DNA of 64,000 bases from Micromonospora sp. WMMD1120 (GTDB lineage Bacteria > Actinomycetota > Actinomycetes > Mycobacteriales > Micromonosporaceae), in contig NZ_JARUBO010000005.1 of assembly GCF_029626235.1 (NCBI RefSeq), positions 1,520,501 through 1,584,500 on the forward strand. Direction: 5' to 3'. The position numbers and the translations under genes were made by a program. The notes below the pieces were generated by a model. That model was not told the DNA's origin. It worked only from the letters and a program-made list of their open reading frames with translations, and ran no database searches. Shown here piece by piece: positions 29,744 through 38,281 of the stretch (positions within the stretch are counted from its first letter, which is position 1; each line of letters begins with the position of its first letter).

Positions 29744-30130
29744 TTAACCGGCCAACCGGCGACGACGCAGCAGAACCCCGCCGACCACGAGCGCCGCGCC
29801 CACCAGGACCAGGATGAGGAGCGATGAGCCCATCCCGGTCACCGGCAGTTCGCCCCCGTGCTGCGGCGAGCGGGTCGGCGGCTGCGGTTCGGCGGTCCGC
29901 GTGGGTTGCGCCGACGGCGTGGGCGGCTGCGTCGGAGGCGCGGTGGTCGGCGCCGGGCGCACCTCGAAGGTGACACCGGTGCCGGCGCTCGGAGTCGCCA
30001 CTGCCCTGCTCGGCGGCCGGCCGACGGCGTTCGGGGCACCCGGCGCGAGGAGCGCGGCCGCCAGGACGACGAGCGCCACCAGGACCAGCCGGCCGGCGAC
30101 CGGGATCGCGGTTAGTCGTCGGTGCAGCAT
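29744..30130 (-). CDS. Small LPXTG-type sortase substrate
   Basis: This 128-residue protein has an N-terminal signal (RRLTAIPVAGRLVLVALVVL), a short Pro/Thr-rich stalk (about 55-93), and a complete sorting signal: LPVTG at 95-99, a hydrophobic segment (SLLILVLVGAALVVGGVLL) and the basic tail RRRRLAG. A sortase should link it to the cell wall; none is encoded in the window. It is the first gene of the operon and resembles in size and design the mini-LPXTG protein of Firmicutes csc/WxL clusters. ATG at 30130 is preferred over GTG at 30154 since the signal peptide starts there. Confidence 0.85.
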   Translation of the reverse strand: MLHRRLTAIPVAGRLVLVALVVLAAALLAPGAPNAVGRPPSRAVATPSAGTGVTFEVRPAPTTAPPTQPPTPSAQPTRTAEPQPPTRSPQHGGELPVTGMGSSLLILVLVGAALVVGGVLLRRRRLAG

Positions 30131-30217
30131 CTCGGTTACCCCCGGATCACCCACAGTGATGTTGAGGGGACAGTACCGCCGAACATGAACCGGAACCGTG
30201 ATTGCCGGCTCCCCGCC

Positions 30218-31477
30218 TCAGCTCACCGCCAGGATCACCGGTTCGGACGACAGGAAGTAGCGCAGGTCTTCGGCGTCCGGGTCGACCGGCCGCCGGAGGC
30301 GTTCCACCGCCACGTACCCGTCTCCGGTGGCCACCGCCCCGGGCGACCAGCCGGTGCCGTCCGAGCCGACGTTCATCCGGAAGCGGGACAGCTGCGTACC
30401 GGTCGCCGGGTCGAGCGTCACCAGGTCGTTATCCTGGGTCAGCAGGTGCACCCGGCCGGGCTGGGCGGCGAGCACCCGGGCCGCCGGCCCGAGGCCGCCG
30501 AAGCGCCACAGCTCGGTGCCGGAACGCGCCGAACGGCCCACCGCCGTCCCGTCGAGCACGGTGACCGCCTCCTCGCCGACCACCGTCGCGCCGGCCGGGT
30601 CCAGCGCGGCGGCGGGGACGGGGCCGCCCGCGCCCACCAGCCAGCCCCGACCACCCGCGTCGCCCGGCCCGGCGGTCCGCAGGGCCGGACACTCCGACCT
30701 GCCGGTGCGGCAACCGAGCGGGGTCACCACCAACGCGTCCGGGGCCCCCGCCGGCCGCCAGCGCTCTCGGACCGCACCGGTGGCCGCGTCCCGGAACTCG
30801 ACAGCGGCCGGACCGGCGCAGGTGTCCAGGCCGACCAACTGGCCGGTGACGGTCGTGCCGACGTCACCACGGCAGGACCCCGGCAGCTCGACCCGCCACA
30901 GCTCCCGGCCTCCGGCCAGCTCGATCCCACGCGCCTGGCGGTCGCCGGTCACCACCAGCACCGTCCGGCCGCCCGGCAGGCCGGCGCGGTAGAGGCCGGG
31001 CGGATCCCAGACGGTGGCCGCCCCGGTCCGTCGCACCGCGGCGTCACCCGTGGGCGGCACCGGGCCGTCGGCGCGCCACAGCACCCGACCGGTGGACGCG
31101 TCGAGCGCGACCACCCGGCCGTCCGACCAGCGGCTGATGACGGTACGACCGCTGGCCACCACCCCGCTCAGCTCAGCCGGCCAGCGCCGGTACGACCAGA
31201 ACGGCGAGGTTCGGTACCGCCCGTTGGCCGGCCGGTCGGCGTACACCTGCCGGTGCGCCGCGAAGACCCGCAGCCGGGCATCCACGATCAACGGCGCGGC
31301 GGGGAGCCGGCCGACCACCCCGGCGGATGGTTGCGGCGCCGCCGGGTACTCGGCCCGCGCCACGGTGCTCACCTCGGCGGGCGCGAGGACCCGGTGCACG
31401 ACGGCCGCGGCAGCCACTGTCGCGAGCAGCGCCGCGACAGTGACCACGAGCCGTCGTCGGCCTCTCGGGAACCCCAT
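30218..31477 (-). CDS. Membrane-anchored PQQ-like beta-propeller protein, second copy
   Basis: A 419-residue protein with an N-terminal anchor (RRRLVVTVAALLATVAAAAVV) followed by propeller repeats such as STGRVLWRADGPV, LAGGRELWRVELPG, SGTELWRFGGLG and DPATGTQLSRFRMN. The plan is the same as the protein at 19652-21094, but the sequence is well diverged. Two cysteine pairs (CRGD..TCAG, CRTGRSEC) may be disulfides outside the cell. No PQQ catalytic residues are recognised. It lies 87 bp upstream of the LPXTG gene on the same strand, so read-through into the surface-protein operon is possible. Function is unknown. Confidence 0.78.
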   Translation of the reverse strand: MGFPRGRRRLVVTVAALLATVAAAAVVHRVLAPAEVSTVARAEYPAAPQPSAGVVGRLPAAPLIVDARLRVFAAHRQVYADRPANGRYRTSPFWSYRRWPAELSGVVASGRTVISRWSDGRVVALDASTGRVLWRADGPVPPTGDAAVRRTGAATVWDPPGLYRAGLPGGRTVLVVTGDRQARGIELAGGRELWRVELPGSCRGDVGTTVTGQLVGLDTCAGPAAVEFRDAATGAVRERWRPAGAPDALVVTPLGCRTGRSECPALRTAGPGDAGGRGWLVGAGGPVPAAALDPAGATVVGEEAVTVLDGTAVGRSARSGTELWRFGGLGPAARVLAAQPGRVHLLTQDNDLVTLDPATGTQLSRFRMNVGSDGTGWSPGAVATGDGYVAVERLRRPVDPDAEDLRYFLSSEPVILAVS

Positions 31478-31581
31478 GCCGCACCTCCGCCCGGCACCCT
31501 ACCCAGCGGAACCCGCCGGAGCCCGCTCAGGTCAAGGCCCCGCGCCCGGGTCGGGGTGGCCGGGCCGCCGCGCTCGCCGGA

Positions 31582-31663
31582 GTCAGGCGGCTTCGGCGGA
31601 GCCGGGGCGACCGGCCGCGACGGTCAGGCGGCTTCGGCGGAGCCGGGGCGACCGGCCGCGACG
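31582..31663. repeat. 41-bp tandem duplication at the 3' end of the SRPBCC gene
   Basis: Two identical 41-bp units beginning GTCAGGCGGCTTCGGCGGAG follow each other. One contains the last codons and stop of the SRPBCC gene, the other lies just beyond the stop. 41 is not a multiple of three, so the extra copy is not an in-frame extension. Confidence 0.95.
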
Positions 31664-32106
31664 GTCAGATCGGCCAGATCACGCCGGAGCGCCGCCTCGA
31701 CCGCCCGCGCGGCGAGCCCGCCGAGCAGGAGCGCCACCACCCGCCCGTACGGCGCGGTCGGCACCGCCTCGTGGGTGACGGTGATCGCCGTGCCGACCCG
31801 ACGGCGACGCCGGACCGGTCGCAGGTTCCAGGTGATGCGGTAGTCCGCCCCGGCGCCGGAGGAGCACAACACGAGTCGTTGCGGGGCGAGGGCCTCCACC
31901 ACCAGGAACTCCTCGGTCAGGGTGCCGCCACCCGGCTGGGCGCGCTCCTCCCGCCAGGAGGTGCCCGGCCCGAACGGGCCCGGGGTGAGCACCTCGATCG
32001 GACCGGCTCCGGTCAGCCGGGCCGCACGGCCGGGCAGGTCGGTCAGCAGACGCCACACATCGACAGCGTGCGCCTCGATGAGACCGGTAACCGCGACCAT
32101 CGACAT
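31624..32106 (-). CDS. SRPBCC/polyketide-cyclase-like protein
   Basis: The 160-residue protein has the START/Bet v1-like pattern: VTGLIEAHAVDVWRLLTDLP at the N-terminus, GPFGPGTSWREER in the middle strands, RLVLCSSGAGADYRITWNLR and a long C-terminal helix (VVALLLGGLAARAVEAALRR). Such small proteins bind hydrophobic ligands; many are called polyketide cyclases or activator-type proteins without proof. No partner genes give a hint. Start ATG 32106 (MSMVAVTG). The last codons lie in a 41-bp direct duplication. Confidence 0.78.
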   Translation of the reverse strand: MSMVAVTGLIEAHAVDVWRLLTDLPGRAARLTGAGPIEVLTPGPFGPGTSWREERAQPGGGTLTEEFLVVEALAPQRLVLCSSGAGADYRITWNLRPVRRRRRVGTAITVTHEAVPTAPYGRVVALLLGGLAARAVEAALRRDLADLTVAAGRPGSAEAA

Positions 32107-32250
32107 GCCACCCTCCCGTGTCCCCGACGGTACGCGGAGTGAGGGCCGGGCGATGCCCCCGGGACGAAATTCCCACTACCCGGGGGCCAGACTGTCCGAA
32201 AAGGCGGTCGCTCCGGCACCGGTCGTCGTCGACTGGTGCCGGAGCGCCGG

Positions 32251-32460
32251 TCAGCGTTCGAAGCGACCGGCCCGAATCGCGCCGATGAAGGCTGTCCACC
32301 CCGGCGGGCTGACCGCGAGTGTGGGGCCGGACTGGTCCTTGGAGTCGCGGATCGCGACCAGACCGTGAACGTCGACCAGGTTGTCCGCCACCTCCACGCA
32401 GAGCCCCTGGTCGTTGGAGCGGCTGCTGGTGCGCCACACGGCGCCCGCGAGATCGTGCAT
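32251..32460 (-). CDS. Orphan DUF397 protein
   Basis: A 69-residue DUF397 protein: AVWRTSSRSNDQGLCVEVAD, then VAIRDSKDQSGPTLAVSPPGW and FIGAIRAGRF. ATG 32460 has GGAGG 9 nt upstream. Unlike the copy at 14440, no Scr1-type helix-turn-helix gene lies beside it; the partner may be elsewhere or lost. The flanking gaps 32107-32250 and 32461-32671 show no other gene. Confidence 0.88.
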   Translation of the reverse strand: MHDLAGAVWRTSSRSNDQGLCVEVADNLVDVHGLVAIRDSKDQSGPTLAVSPPGWTAFIGAIRAGRFER

Positions 32461-32671
32461 GGTCAATACCTCCGTGTGCGTCGGGATGCCCCGTCGCGGC
32501 GACCGGGCGGGGGCCCGGCCCGGACGGGGCGACGTGATCCGCACGGGCCAACGGCGCAGGCGGGCCTCTTGATCGCACCCGCTGTGCGACCAAAAGTCCC
32601 GTGCACGAGACGACCCGAAGACCAGGTGGTCAGCCCGGTCCGCAGGAGGTGCAAGGAATCCGACTCAGGCC

Positions 32672-33868
32672 TCAGCGAGCCGGATGGATGGTGCCGGTGA
32701 CCTCGCCGAGGGCGATGCTGGTGCCGTCCGGCCCGGGAGCGGTCGCGGTGATGGTGACCGTGTCGCCGTCGACGAGGAAGGTACGGCTCTCGCCGCCCAC
32801 CGTGACCGGCTCGGCCCCACCCCAGGTCAGCTCCAGGAACGACCCGACCTGCCGCCGGTCCGGGCCGGAGACGGTGCCGGAGGCGTACAGGTCGCCGGTG
32901 CGCAGCGACGCGCCGTTGACGGTGAGGTGCGCCAACTGCTGCGCCGGGGTCCAGTACATGGTGGCGAACGGCGGCCGGCTGACCTCCTCGCCGTTCCACT
33001 CGACCGCCAACCGGAGATCCAGACCCAGGTGGGGCACGTCCCGCAGGTAGTCGACCACCGGCGGGTCCTGGTCGGGGGCCGCCACGAAGGCGTCGCCGAG
33101 CGCGTCCAGCGGCGTCACCCAGGCCGAGACCGAGGTGGCGAAGGACTTTCCGAGGAACGGGCCGAGCGGCTGGTACTCCCACGCCTGGATGTCCCGGGCC
33201 GACCAGTCGTTGACCAGCACCACCCCGAAGACGTGGTCGGCGAAGTCGTCGGCGGCCACCCGCTCACCCAGCGGACTGGGCACCCCCACCACGAAGCCGA
33301 CCTCGGCCTCGATGTCCAGGCGTACCGATGGGCCGGTGACCGGACCCTCGGCGGAGGCCCGCTGCCCGGTCGGCCGGGTCACCGGCGTGCCGGAGACGAC
33401 CACGGTGCCGGCCCGCCCGTGGTAGCCGATCGGCAGGTGCTTCCAGTTGGGCAGCAGCGCCGGCTGGCCGGGCCGGAAGATCTGCCCCACGTTCGACGCG
33501 TGCTGCTCGGACGAGTAGAAGTCCACGTAGTCGGCGACCTCGATCGGCAGCACCAGCTCCACGTCGTCGAGGGGCACCAGCAGCGGCTCCACGGCGGCCC
33601 GGTGCGCGGGGTCGGTCAACAGCTCGGTGATCCGCTGCCGCACCGCCGTCCACTGTGGCCGGCCGAGCGCCATGAAGTCGTTGAGCACGGGCCGGCACAG
33701 CGTGCCGGCGGCCAGCACCAGCTCGGCGCTCTCGGCCGCGTGCAGGTCGAGCACCCAGGACCCGATCCGTACGCCGATCCGCGACCGACCCCCGTCCTGG
33801 CGGAACACGCCGTACGGCAGGTTCGTCACCCCGTACGGCGAACCGTCGGCGCCGGTCACCCAGGTCAT
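32672..33868 (-). CDS. fahA: Fumarylacetoacetase
   Basis: A 398-residue FAH enzyme that hydrolyses fumarylacetoacetate to fumarate and acetoacetate, the last step of homogentisate degradation. The N-terminal SH3-like part (LPYGVFRQDGGRSRIGVRIG) is followed by the catalytic beta-roll with VADYVDFYSSEQHASNVG (metal Asp and general-base His), NWKHLPIGYHGRAGTVVVSG, IEAEVGFVVG, FGVVLVNDWSARDIQAWEY and LGPFLGKSFATSVSAWV. All expected blocks are present. The ATG overlaps the stop of the upstream unknown gene (ATGA), so expression is coupled. hmgA is divergent just beyond that gene. Confidence 0.95.
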   Translation of the reverse strand: MTWVTGADGSPYGVTNLPYGVFRQDGGRSRIGVRIGSWVLDLHAAESAELVLAAGTLCRPVLNDFMALGRPQWTAVRQRITELLTDPAHRAAVEPLLVPLDDVELVLPIEVADYVDFYSSEQHASNVGQIFRPGQPALLPNWKHLPIGYHGRAGTVVVSGTPVTRPTGQRASAEGPVTGPSVRLDIEAEVGFVVGVPSPLGERVAADDFADHVFGVVLVNDWSARDIQAWEYQPLGPFLGKSFATSVSAWVTPLDALGDAFVAAPDQDPPVVDYLRDVPHLGLDLRLAVEWNGEEVSRPPFATMYWTPAQQLAHLTVNGASLRTGDLYASGTVSGPDRRQVGSFLELTWGGAEPVTVGGESRTFLVDGDTVTITATAPGPDGTSIALGEVTGTIHPAR

Positions 33869-34734
33869 GCGTCGTAGCCCCCGTTCACCAGCCCAAGCCG
33901 GATCAGATCGGTCAGTGGTTCCAGGATGCTGCACGAGCCGAAGCCGACCCACAGTGGCCGGGGCGTGTCCAGCCGTTCGGTGGCGCGCGCCAGCAGCGGG
34001 CGCGGGTCGACGACGGTGAGCAGCTCGGCGACGGTGCCCACGCCGGCGCCGTCGGCGGCGGCCACCGTCGCCGCCAGCACGTTGGCGTAGCCGTGGTGGG
34101 TGAACCCGGTCTCCGGGTCCAGGTGGCGGACCGCCTGGTGCAGCCCGGCGGTGAGCTTGAAGGGCAGGTTCCGGTCGCGGCACGCGCAGATGACGGCGGC
34201 CAGCTCGGCGGGTGTGGGGAAGAGTTCGGCGGCCAGGCCGCCGGTGCGGAACTTGGCCGCGATCGGCGTGCCGGCGGCACGGGCGGCAGCGAGCGCGTCC
34301 AGCGCGCCCATCAGCCCGAAGGTCAGTGGCAGCTCGGCGTAGACGGTCTCGACGCCCGGCAGTTCGTCGGTGAGCCGCAGCAGCTCGGCGATGCCGGGCA
34401 ACGGGTCCTCGCCGCGCTTGGCGACCGCCACCTCCACCTGGCGGGCGGTGACGCCGTCCGGTGCCAGGAACGAGAGCGCGAACGGCAGCTTCCCGATCCC
34501 GGTGTCACCGATCAGCCCGATCACCAGACCCGCGTCCGGGTCGACCAGGCCGGTCAACTCGCCCGCGGTGACGGTCGAGGCGGGGAGGAGCAGCGGGCCG
34601 ACCAGGTCGGCGTACCAGGCGGCGCGGTGGCGGCGGTGCGCGGTGAGCGCATCGGAGAGCGCGGCGCTGCCCGGCGGGAAGACGGCGGCGTCGTCCACCA
34701 GGCCGTCGAGGAGTGCGGGCACCTGCGTTGACAC
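33865..34734 (-). CDS. Uncharacterised protein coupled to fahA
   Basis: This 289-residue cytoplasmic protein belongs to no family that I can name. Conserved-looking stretches are DGLVDDAAVFPPGSAALSDA, VETVYAELPLTFGLMGALDAL, TPIAAKFRTGGLAAELFPTP, CRDRNLPFKLTAGLHQAVRH and WVGFGSCSILEPLTDLIRLGLV. Alternating strands and helices with AKFRTGG and FKLTAGLH suggest a TIM-barrel-like fold. It is the first gene after the hmgA/fahA intergenic operator and overlaps fahA by 4 bp, so a role in homogentisate breakdown is very likely. No maleylacetoacetate isomerase is seen nearby, and this protein is a candidate for that step; that is a guess, and a regulatory or transport-related role is equally open. Confidence 0.7.
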   Translation of the reverse strand: MSTQVPALLDGLVDDAAVFPPGSAALSDALTAHRRHRAAWYADLVGPLLLPASTVTAGELTGLVDPDAGLVIGLIGDTGIGKLPFALSFLAPDGVTARQVEVAVAKRGEDPLPGIAELLRLTDELPGVETVYAELPLTFGLMGALDALAAARAAGTPIAAKFRTGGLAAELFPTPAELAAVICACRDRNLPFKLTAGLHQAVRHLDPETGFTHHGYANVLAATVAAADGAGVGTVAELLTVVDPRPLLARATERLDTPRPLWVGFGSCSILEPLTDLIRLGLVNGGYDA

Positions 34735-34774
34735 GGAACAAGAATGTACGGGACGCTACGAGGAACGGACAACA

Positions 34775-34793
34775 GCGTCCGATTATCGGACGC
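34775..34793. promoter_or_regulatory. Palindromic operator between hmgA and fahA operon
   Basis: GCGTCCGATTATCGGACGC is a perfect palindrome with 9-bp arms around one central base. It is centred in the 94-bp region between the divergent hmgA and unknown-fahA genes, 36 bp before hmgA. A dimeric repressor responding to a pathway intermediate would fit; none is encoded beside it. Confidence 0.7.
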
Positions 34794-34828
34794 CTTCGGC
34801 CGGTGAACGGGACTTTTCGGGAGGCGAG

Positions 34829-35995
34829 ATGCCGTACTACCGCAGCGTCGGCGAGGTGCCGCGCAAGCGCCACACCCAGTTCCGGCAGCCCGACGGCAGC
34901 CTCTACGCCGAGGAGCTGATGGGCCAGGAGGGCTTCTCCTCCGACTCGTCACTGCTCTACCACCGGCACGCGCCCACCGCGATCCTGGCCGCCGACGAGT
35001 TCGCCCCGCCCGCGTTCACCCGCACGCCGAACCTGCCGCTCAAGCCCCGTCACCTGCGCACCCACAAGCTGGACACCGGCGGCTCCGACCCGGTCCTCGG
35101 CCGGCAGTACCTGCTCGCCAACGACGACGTACGGATCGCGTACGTCCTCGCCGACCGCCCCTCGCCGCTGTTCCGGGACGCCACCGGCGACCACTGTCTC
35201 TACGTCGAGGCGGGCACCCTCCGGGTCGAGTCGCCATTCGGGATGCTGGACGTGACGGCCGGGGACTACGTCATCATTCCCACCTCGACGATCCATCGCC
35301 TGGTGCCCACCGGCGACCAGCCCGTCCGACTGCTCGCCGTCGAGGCCGCCGGGCACATCGGCCCGCCCAAGCGCTACCTCTCCGTACGTGGGCAGTTCCT
35401 GGAGCACTCGCCGTACTGCGAGCGCGACGTCCGCGGCCCGGACGCCCCGCTGCTCGTCGACGGCGAGGAGGTCGAGGTGCTGGTCCGGCACCGCCGTGGC
35501 TGGACCCGCTACGTCTACGCGAACCACCCGTTCGACGTGGTCGGGTGGGACGGGCACCTCTACCCGTGGGCGTTCTCCATCCACGACTTCGAGCCGATCA
35601 CCGGCCGCATCCACCAGCCCCCGCCGGTGCACCAGACCTTCCAGGGGCCCAACTTCGTCATCTGCTCGTTCGTGCCGCGCAAGGTCGACTACCACCCGGA
35701 CGCGATCCCGGTGCCGTACAACCACCACAACGTCGACTCCGACGAGATGCTCTTCTACACCGGAGGCAACTACGAGGCCCGGCGCGGCTCGGGCATCGAG
35801 CAGGGCTCGATCTCCCTGCACCCGTCCGGCTTCACCCACGGCCCCCAGCCCGGCGCCGCCGAGCGGTCCATCGGCGCGGACTACTTTGACGAGTTGGCCG
35901 TCATGGTCGACACCTTCCGACCGCTGGACCTCTGCGACGCCGCCGGCGCCTGCGAGGACGAGGCGTACGCCTGGACCTGGGCGCGCCGCGGTTAG
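34829..35995 (+). CDS. hmgA: Homogentisate 1,2-dioxygenase
   Basis: A 388-residue iron dioxygenase that opens the ring of homogentisate to maleylacetoacetate. It is a cupin-type fold. The later half holds the metal region YNHHNVDSDEMLFYTGGNYE and HPSGFTHGPQPGA, which provide the two histidines and the glutamate of the active site. It also has YLYVEAGTLR-like HCLYVEAGTLRVESPFG and VIIPTSTIHRLVP in the N-terminal half. At 388 residues it is shorter than the animal and proteobacterial enzymes (about 440), as in other actinobacteria. GGGAGG precedes ATG 34829. It is divergent from the fahA operon, sharing the palindrome. Confidence 0.94.
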   Translation: MPYYRSVGEVPRKRHTQFRQPDGSLYAEELMGQEGFSSDSSLLYHRHAPTAILAADEFAPPAFTRTPNLPLKPRHLRTHKLDTGGSDPVLGRQYLLANDDVRIAYVLADRPSPLFRDATGDHCLYVEAGTLRVESPFGMLDVTAGDYVIIPTSTIHRLVPTGDQPVRLLAVEAAGHIGPPKRYLSVRGQFLEHSPYCERDVRGPDAPLLVDGEEVEVLVRHRRGWTRYVYANHPFDVVGWDGHLYPWAFSIHDFEPITGRIHQPPPVHQTFQGPNFVICSFVPRKVDYHPDAIPVPYNHHNVDSDEMLFYTGGNYEARRGSGIEQGSISLHPSGFTHGPQPGAAERSIGADYFDELAVMVDTFRPLDLCDAAGACEDEAYAWTWARRG

Positions 35996-37020
35996 CGGAC
36001 CGCCGTCCTGGTGAAGACGGCGAACTCGGCGACAGCCGTCGCGGCGATGGCGAGCACCAGCGGCCACGGCGAGCCGACCACCGCGTACACCAACAGCAAC
36101 ACCGGCGCGGCGGCCACGGCGTAGACGGCCAGGGCCATCGCGCGGTCCGAGTGCAGCAGCGCGGGCAGGACACTCCGGGTCAACCCCGGCAGTCGGGCCG
36201 CGAGCTGCCAGACCACGACACCGCCGGTGAGCGCGGCCAGCACCGCCAACACCCGGGAGAGGCCGTCGCTCGCCGAGGCCGCGAACGCGACGAGCACCGC
36301 CGCCACCAGTGACCAGGCCGCGCCGTAGAGCACCAGGCGGTGCAGCCCGTACGCGAGGGTCCGTGGCGAGTCGATCCGGCTCGGGCTGACCGTCACCGCC
36401 TCCGCGACGTGCTCCAACGCCTGCGACCAGCGGCGCTGCTCCAGCCGCAGGACGCCCACGTCCTGCCCGGCCTCGGCGATGCGGGGGTCCAGCCGCAACG
36501 CCTCCCGGTAGGCCCGCTCCGCCAGGTCGAACAGGTCCAGGCGGGCCGCGACCAGGCTGAGCACGAGGTGCGCCTGCGGTTCCTCCGGCGCCAACTCGAC
36601 TCCACGCCAGGCCGCGTTGAGCGCCGGCTGCCCGTTGCGCGAGTCGGCCAGGATCGCGGCGGCACTGCGCTGGGCGTACGCGTCGACCGGGCCCAGCGCG
36701 AGGATCCGGTCGGCGGTCGCGGCCGACTCGGGGTAGCGCTCCAGGTCGGCGAGCGCCATGGCCCTGACGACGAGCGGTGGCAGTGCCTCCGGCGCGGCGG
36801 CCACCGCCGTGTCGGCGGCGGTCAGCGCCTCGGTGGGGCGACCGGCCACCAGATGCACCCGGGCCAGCGTGGTGAGCGCGTCCACGTCGTCCGGCCGGAG
36901 CGCCAACCCGTAGGCCAGCTCCCCGGCCGCCTCGTCGTGACGCCCCAGCTCGGCGAGGAGTTGGGCCCGTTGGAGGTAACCGTCGGCGGCGGACTGGTCG
37001 GGGGCGGGATCGGTGGACAT
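35992..37020 (-). CDS. TPR-repeat membrane protein
   Basis: A 342-residue protein with four or five tetratricopeptide repeats in the first 210 residues (LQRAQLLAELGRHDEAAGEL, LARVHLVAGRPTEALTAAD, LVVRAMALADLERYPESAAT, LDLFDLAERAYREALRLDP). Four hydrophobic segments then follow to the end (LYGAAWSLVAAVLVAFAAS, VLAALTGGVVVWQLAA, AMALAVYAVAAAPVLLLVYA, LVLAIAATAVAEFAVF). The repeats face the cytoplasm if the N-terminus is inside and would bind partner proteins. The stop codon overlaps the hmgA stop region in a tail-to-tail arrangement. It is 10 bp after ispF on the same strand, so it may belong to the carD-ispD-ispF transcript. Confidence 0.82.
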   Translation of the reverse strand: MSTDPAPDQSAADGYLQRAQLLAELGRHDEAAGELAYGLALRPDDVDALTTLARVHLVAGRPTEALTAADTAVAAAPEALPPLVVRAMALADLERYPESAATADRILALGPVDAYAQRSAAAILADSRNGQPALNAAWRGVELAPEEPQAHLVLSLVAARLDLFDLAERAYREALRLDPRIAEAGQDVGVLRLEQRRWSQALEHVAEAVTVSPSRIDSPRTLAYGLHRLVLYGAAWSLVAAVLVAFAASASDGLSRVLAVLAALTGGVVVWQLAARLPGLTRSVLPALLHSDRAMALAVYAVAAAPVLLLVYAVVGSPWPLVLAIAATAVAEFAVFTRTAVR

Positions 37021-37030
37021 CGCGGCGAGC

Positions 37031-37513
37031 TTAGGCGGCCGGCGCGTCGTAGACCAGGGCCACCGCTATTCCGGTCAGCCCTTCCTCGCGGCCGGCGAAG
37101 CCGAGCCCGTCGGTGGTCGCCGCCGAGACGGTGACCGGGGCTCCGACGGCGGCGGAGAGGACCTGCTGGGCCTCCTCGCGACGCCGACCGATCTTCGGAC
37201 GGTTGCCGATGACCTGCACGGACACGTTGCCGATCGCCAGGCCGGCCGCTCGCACCCGACGGGCCGTCTCGGTCAACAGCGCCACCCCGGACGCGCCGGA
37301 CCACTCCGGCTGGTCCACCCCGAAGGCCGCGCCGAGATCGCCGAGGCCGGCGGCGGAGAGCAGCGCGTTGCAGGCGGCGTGCGCGGCGACGTCGGCGTCC
37401 GAGTGGCCGGCGAGACCATCCTGGTCCGGCCAGAGCAGCCCGGCCACCCAGCACGGCCGACCGGGCTCGAACGCGTGCACGTCGGTGCCGATGGCCACCC
37501 GGGGAACGATCAT
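37031..37513 (-). CDS. ispF: 2-C-methyl-D-erythritol 2,4-cyclodiphosphate synthase
   Basis: The 160-residue trimeric enzyme makes MEcPP in the non-mevalonate isoprenoid pathway. It has the metal site [13 protein letters not shown] and [18 protein letters not shown], then the cytidine-binding end [20 protein letters not shown]. Length is standard. It lies 16 bp after ispD on the same strand, in the order carD-ispD-ispF found in mycobacteria. The pathway supplies prenyl diphosphates, which the UbiA-type prenyltransferase at 43.7 kb could use. Confidence 0.96.
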   Translation of the reverse strand: MIVPRVAIGTDVHAFEPGRPCWVAGLLWPDQDGLAGHSDADVAAHAACNALLSAAGLGDLGAAFGVDQPEWSGASGVALLTETARRVRAAGLAIGNVSVQVIGNRPKIGRRREEAQQVLSAAVGAPVTVSAATTDGLGFAGREEGLTGIAVALVYDAPAA

Positions 37514-37529
37514 GCGCAGAGCGTACGCG

Positions 37530-38225
37530 TCAACCGGTCGCGGCGAGCAGGTGCTCCGCCAGCGCCAGGTCGAACGGGCGGGTGATTTTCAGCGCGTACT
37601 CCGAGCCGGGCACGCATCGCACCGCGACGCCCTGCTTCTCGACGAGCCCGGCGTCGTCGGTGAGGGAATCGCCGGCCGCGGCGTGTGCGGCGCTGAGCAC
37701 GGCCCGGCGGAAACCCTGCGGGGTCTGCACCGCGCGCAGCGCAGCCCGGTCGACGGTGCCGAGCACGACCTCGCCCGCGTCGACCTCCTTGATCGTGTCG
37801 ACGACCGGCAGCACCGGAATCACCGCGTCGGACCCGTCGCGAACCGCCGCGGCGACGGATTCGACCAGCTCAGGCGGGGTGAGCGCGCGGGCGGCATCGT
37901 GGACCAGGACGATCGTCGGCCCGGCGGGGACCGCGGCCAGGGCGGCGGCCACCGAGGCCTGCCGTTCCGCACCGCCCGGCACCACCGTCACCGGGGCGAC
38001 CGGGGCCAGCAGCTCCCGGACGGCCTCCAGCTCGGCGAGCGGGGCGGCCACCACGATCGTGCGCACGGAGGGCGCGGCGGCCAGCCGGCGCACGGCGTGC
38101 ACCAACAGCGGTTCGCCGGCGAGGAGGCGCAACGCCTTGGGGCGGCCAGGACCGAGTCGTACGCCGGCACCCGCCGCAGGCACGAGGACCGCGACGTCAC
38201 CGCGCGGATTCAGCTGCGCGGTCAC
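37530..38225 (-). CDS. ispD: 2-C-methyl-D-erythritol 4-phosphate cytidylyltransferase
   Basis: A 231-residue nucleotidyltransferase that forms CDP-methylerythritol. It has the nucleotide-binding loop [55 protein letters not shown] and [18 protein letters not shown], all typical of IspD. The start is taken at 38225; a slightly later start is possible, though [11 protein letters not shown] needs the strand before it. It is downstream of carD by 56 bp and just before ispF. Confidence 0.95.
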   Translation of the reverse strand: MTAQLNPRGDVAVLVPAAGAGVRLGPGRPKALRLLAGEPLLVHAVRRLAAAPSVRTIVVAAPLAELEAVRELLAPVAPVTVVPGGAERQASVAAALAAVPAGPTIVLVHDAARALTPPELVESVAAAVRDGSDAVIPVLPVVDTIKEVDAGEVVLGTVDRAALRAVQTPQGFRRAVLSAAHAAAGDSLTDDAGLVEKQGVAVRCVPGSEYALKITRPFDLALAEHLLAATG

Positions 38226-38281
38226 GTCGCGGTCCTCGGTGGTTTCTTCGCTACGAAGTGGGTAGCAGGATGCTGTCCGGA

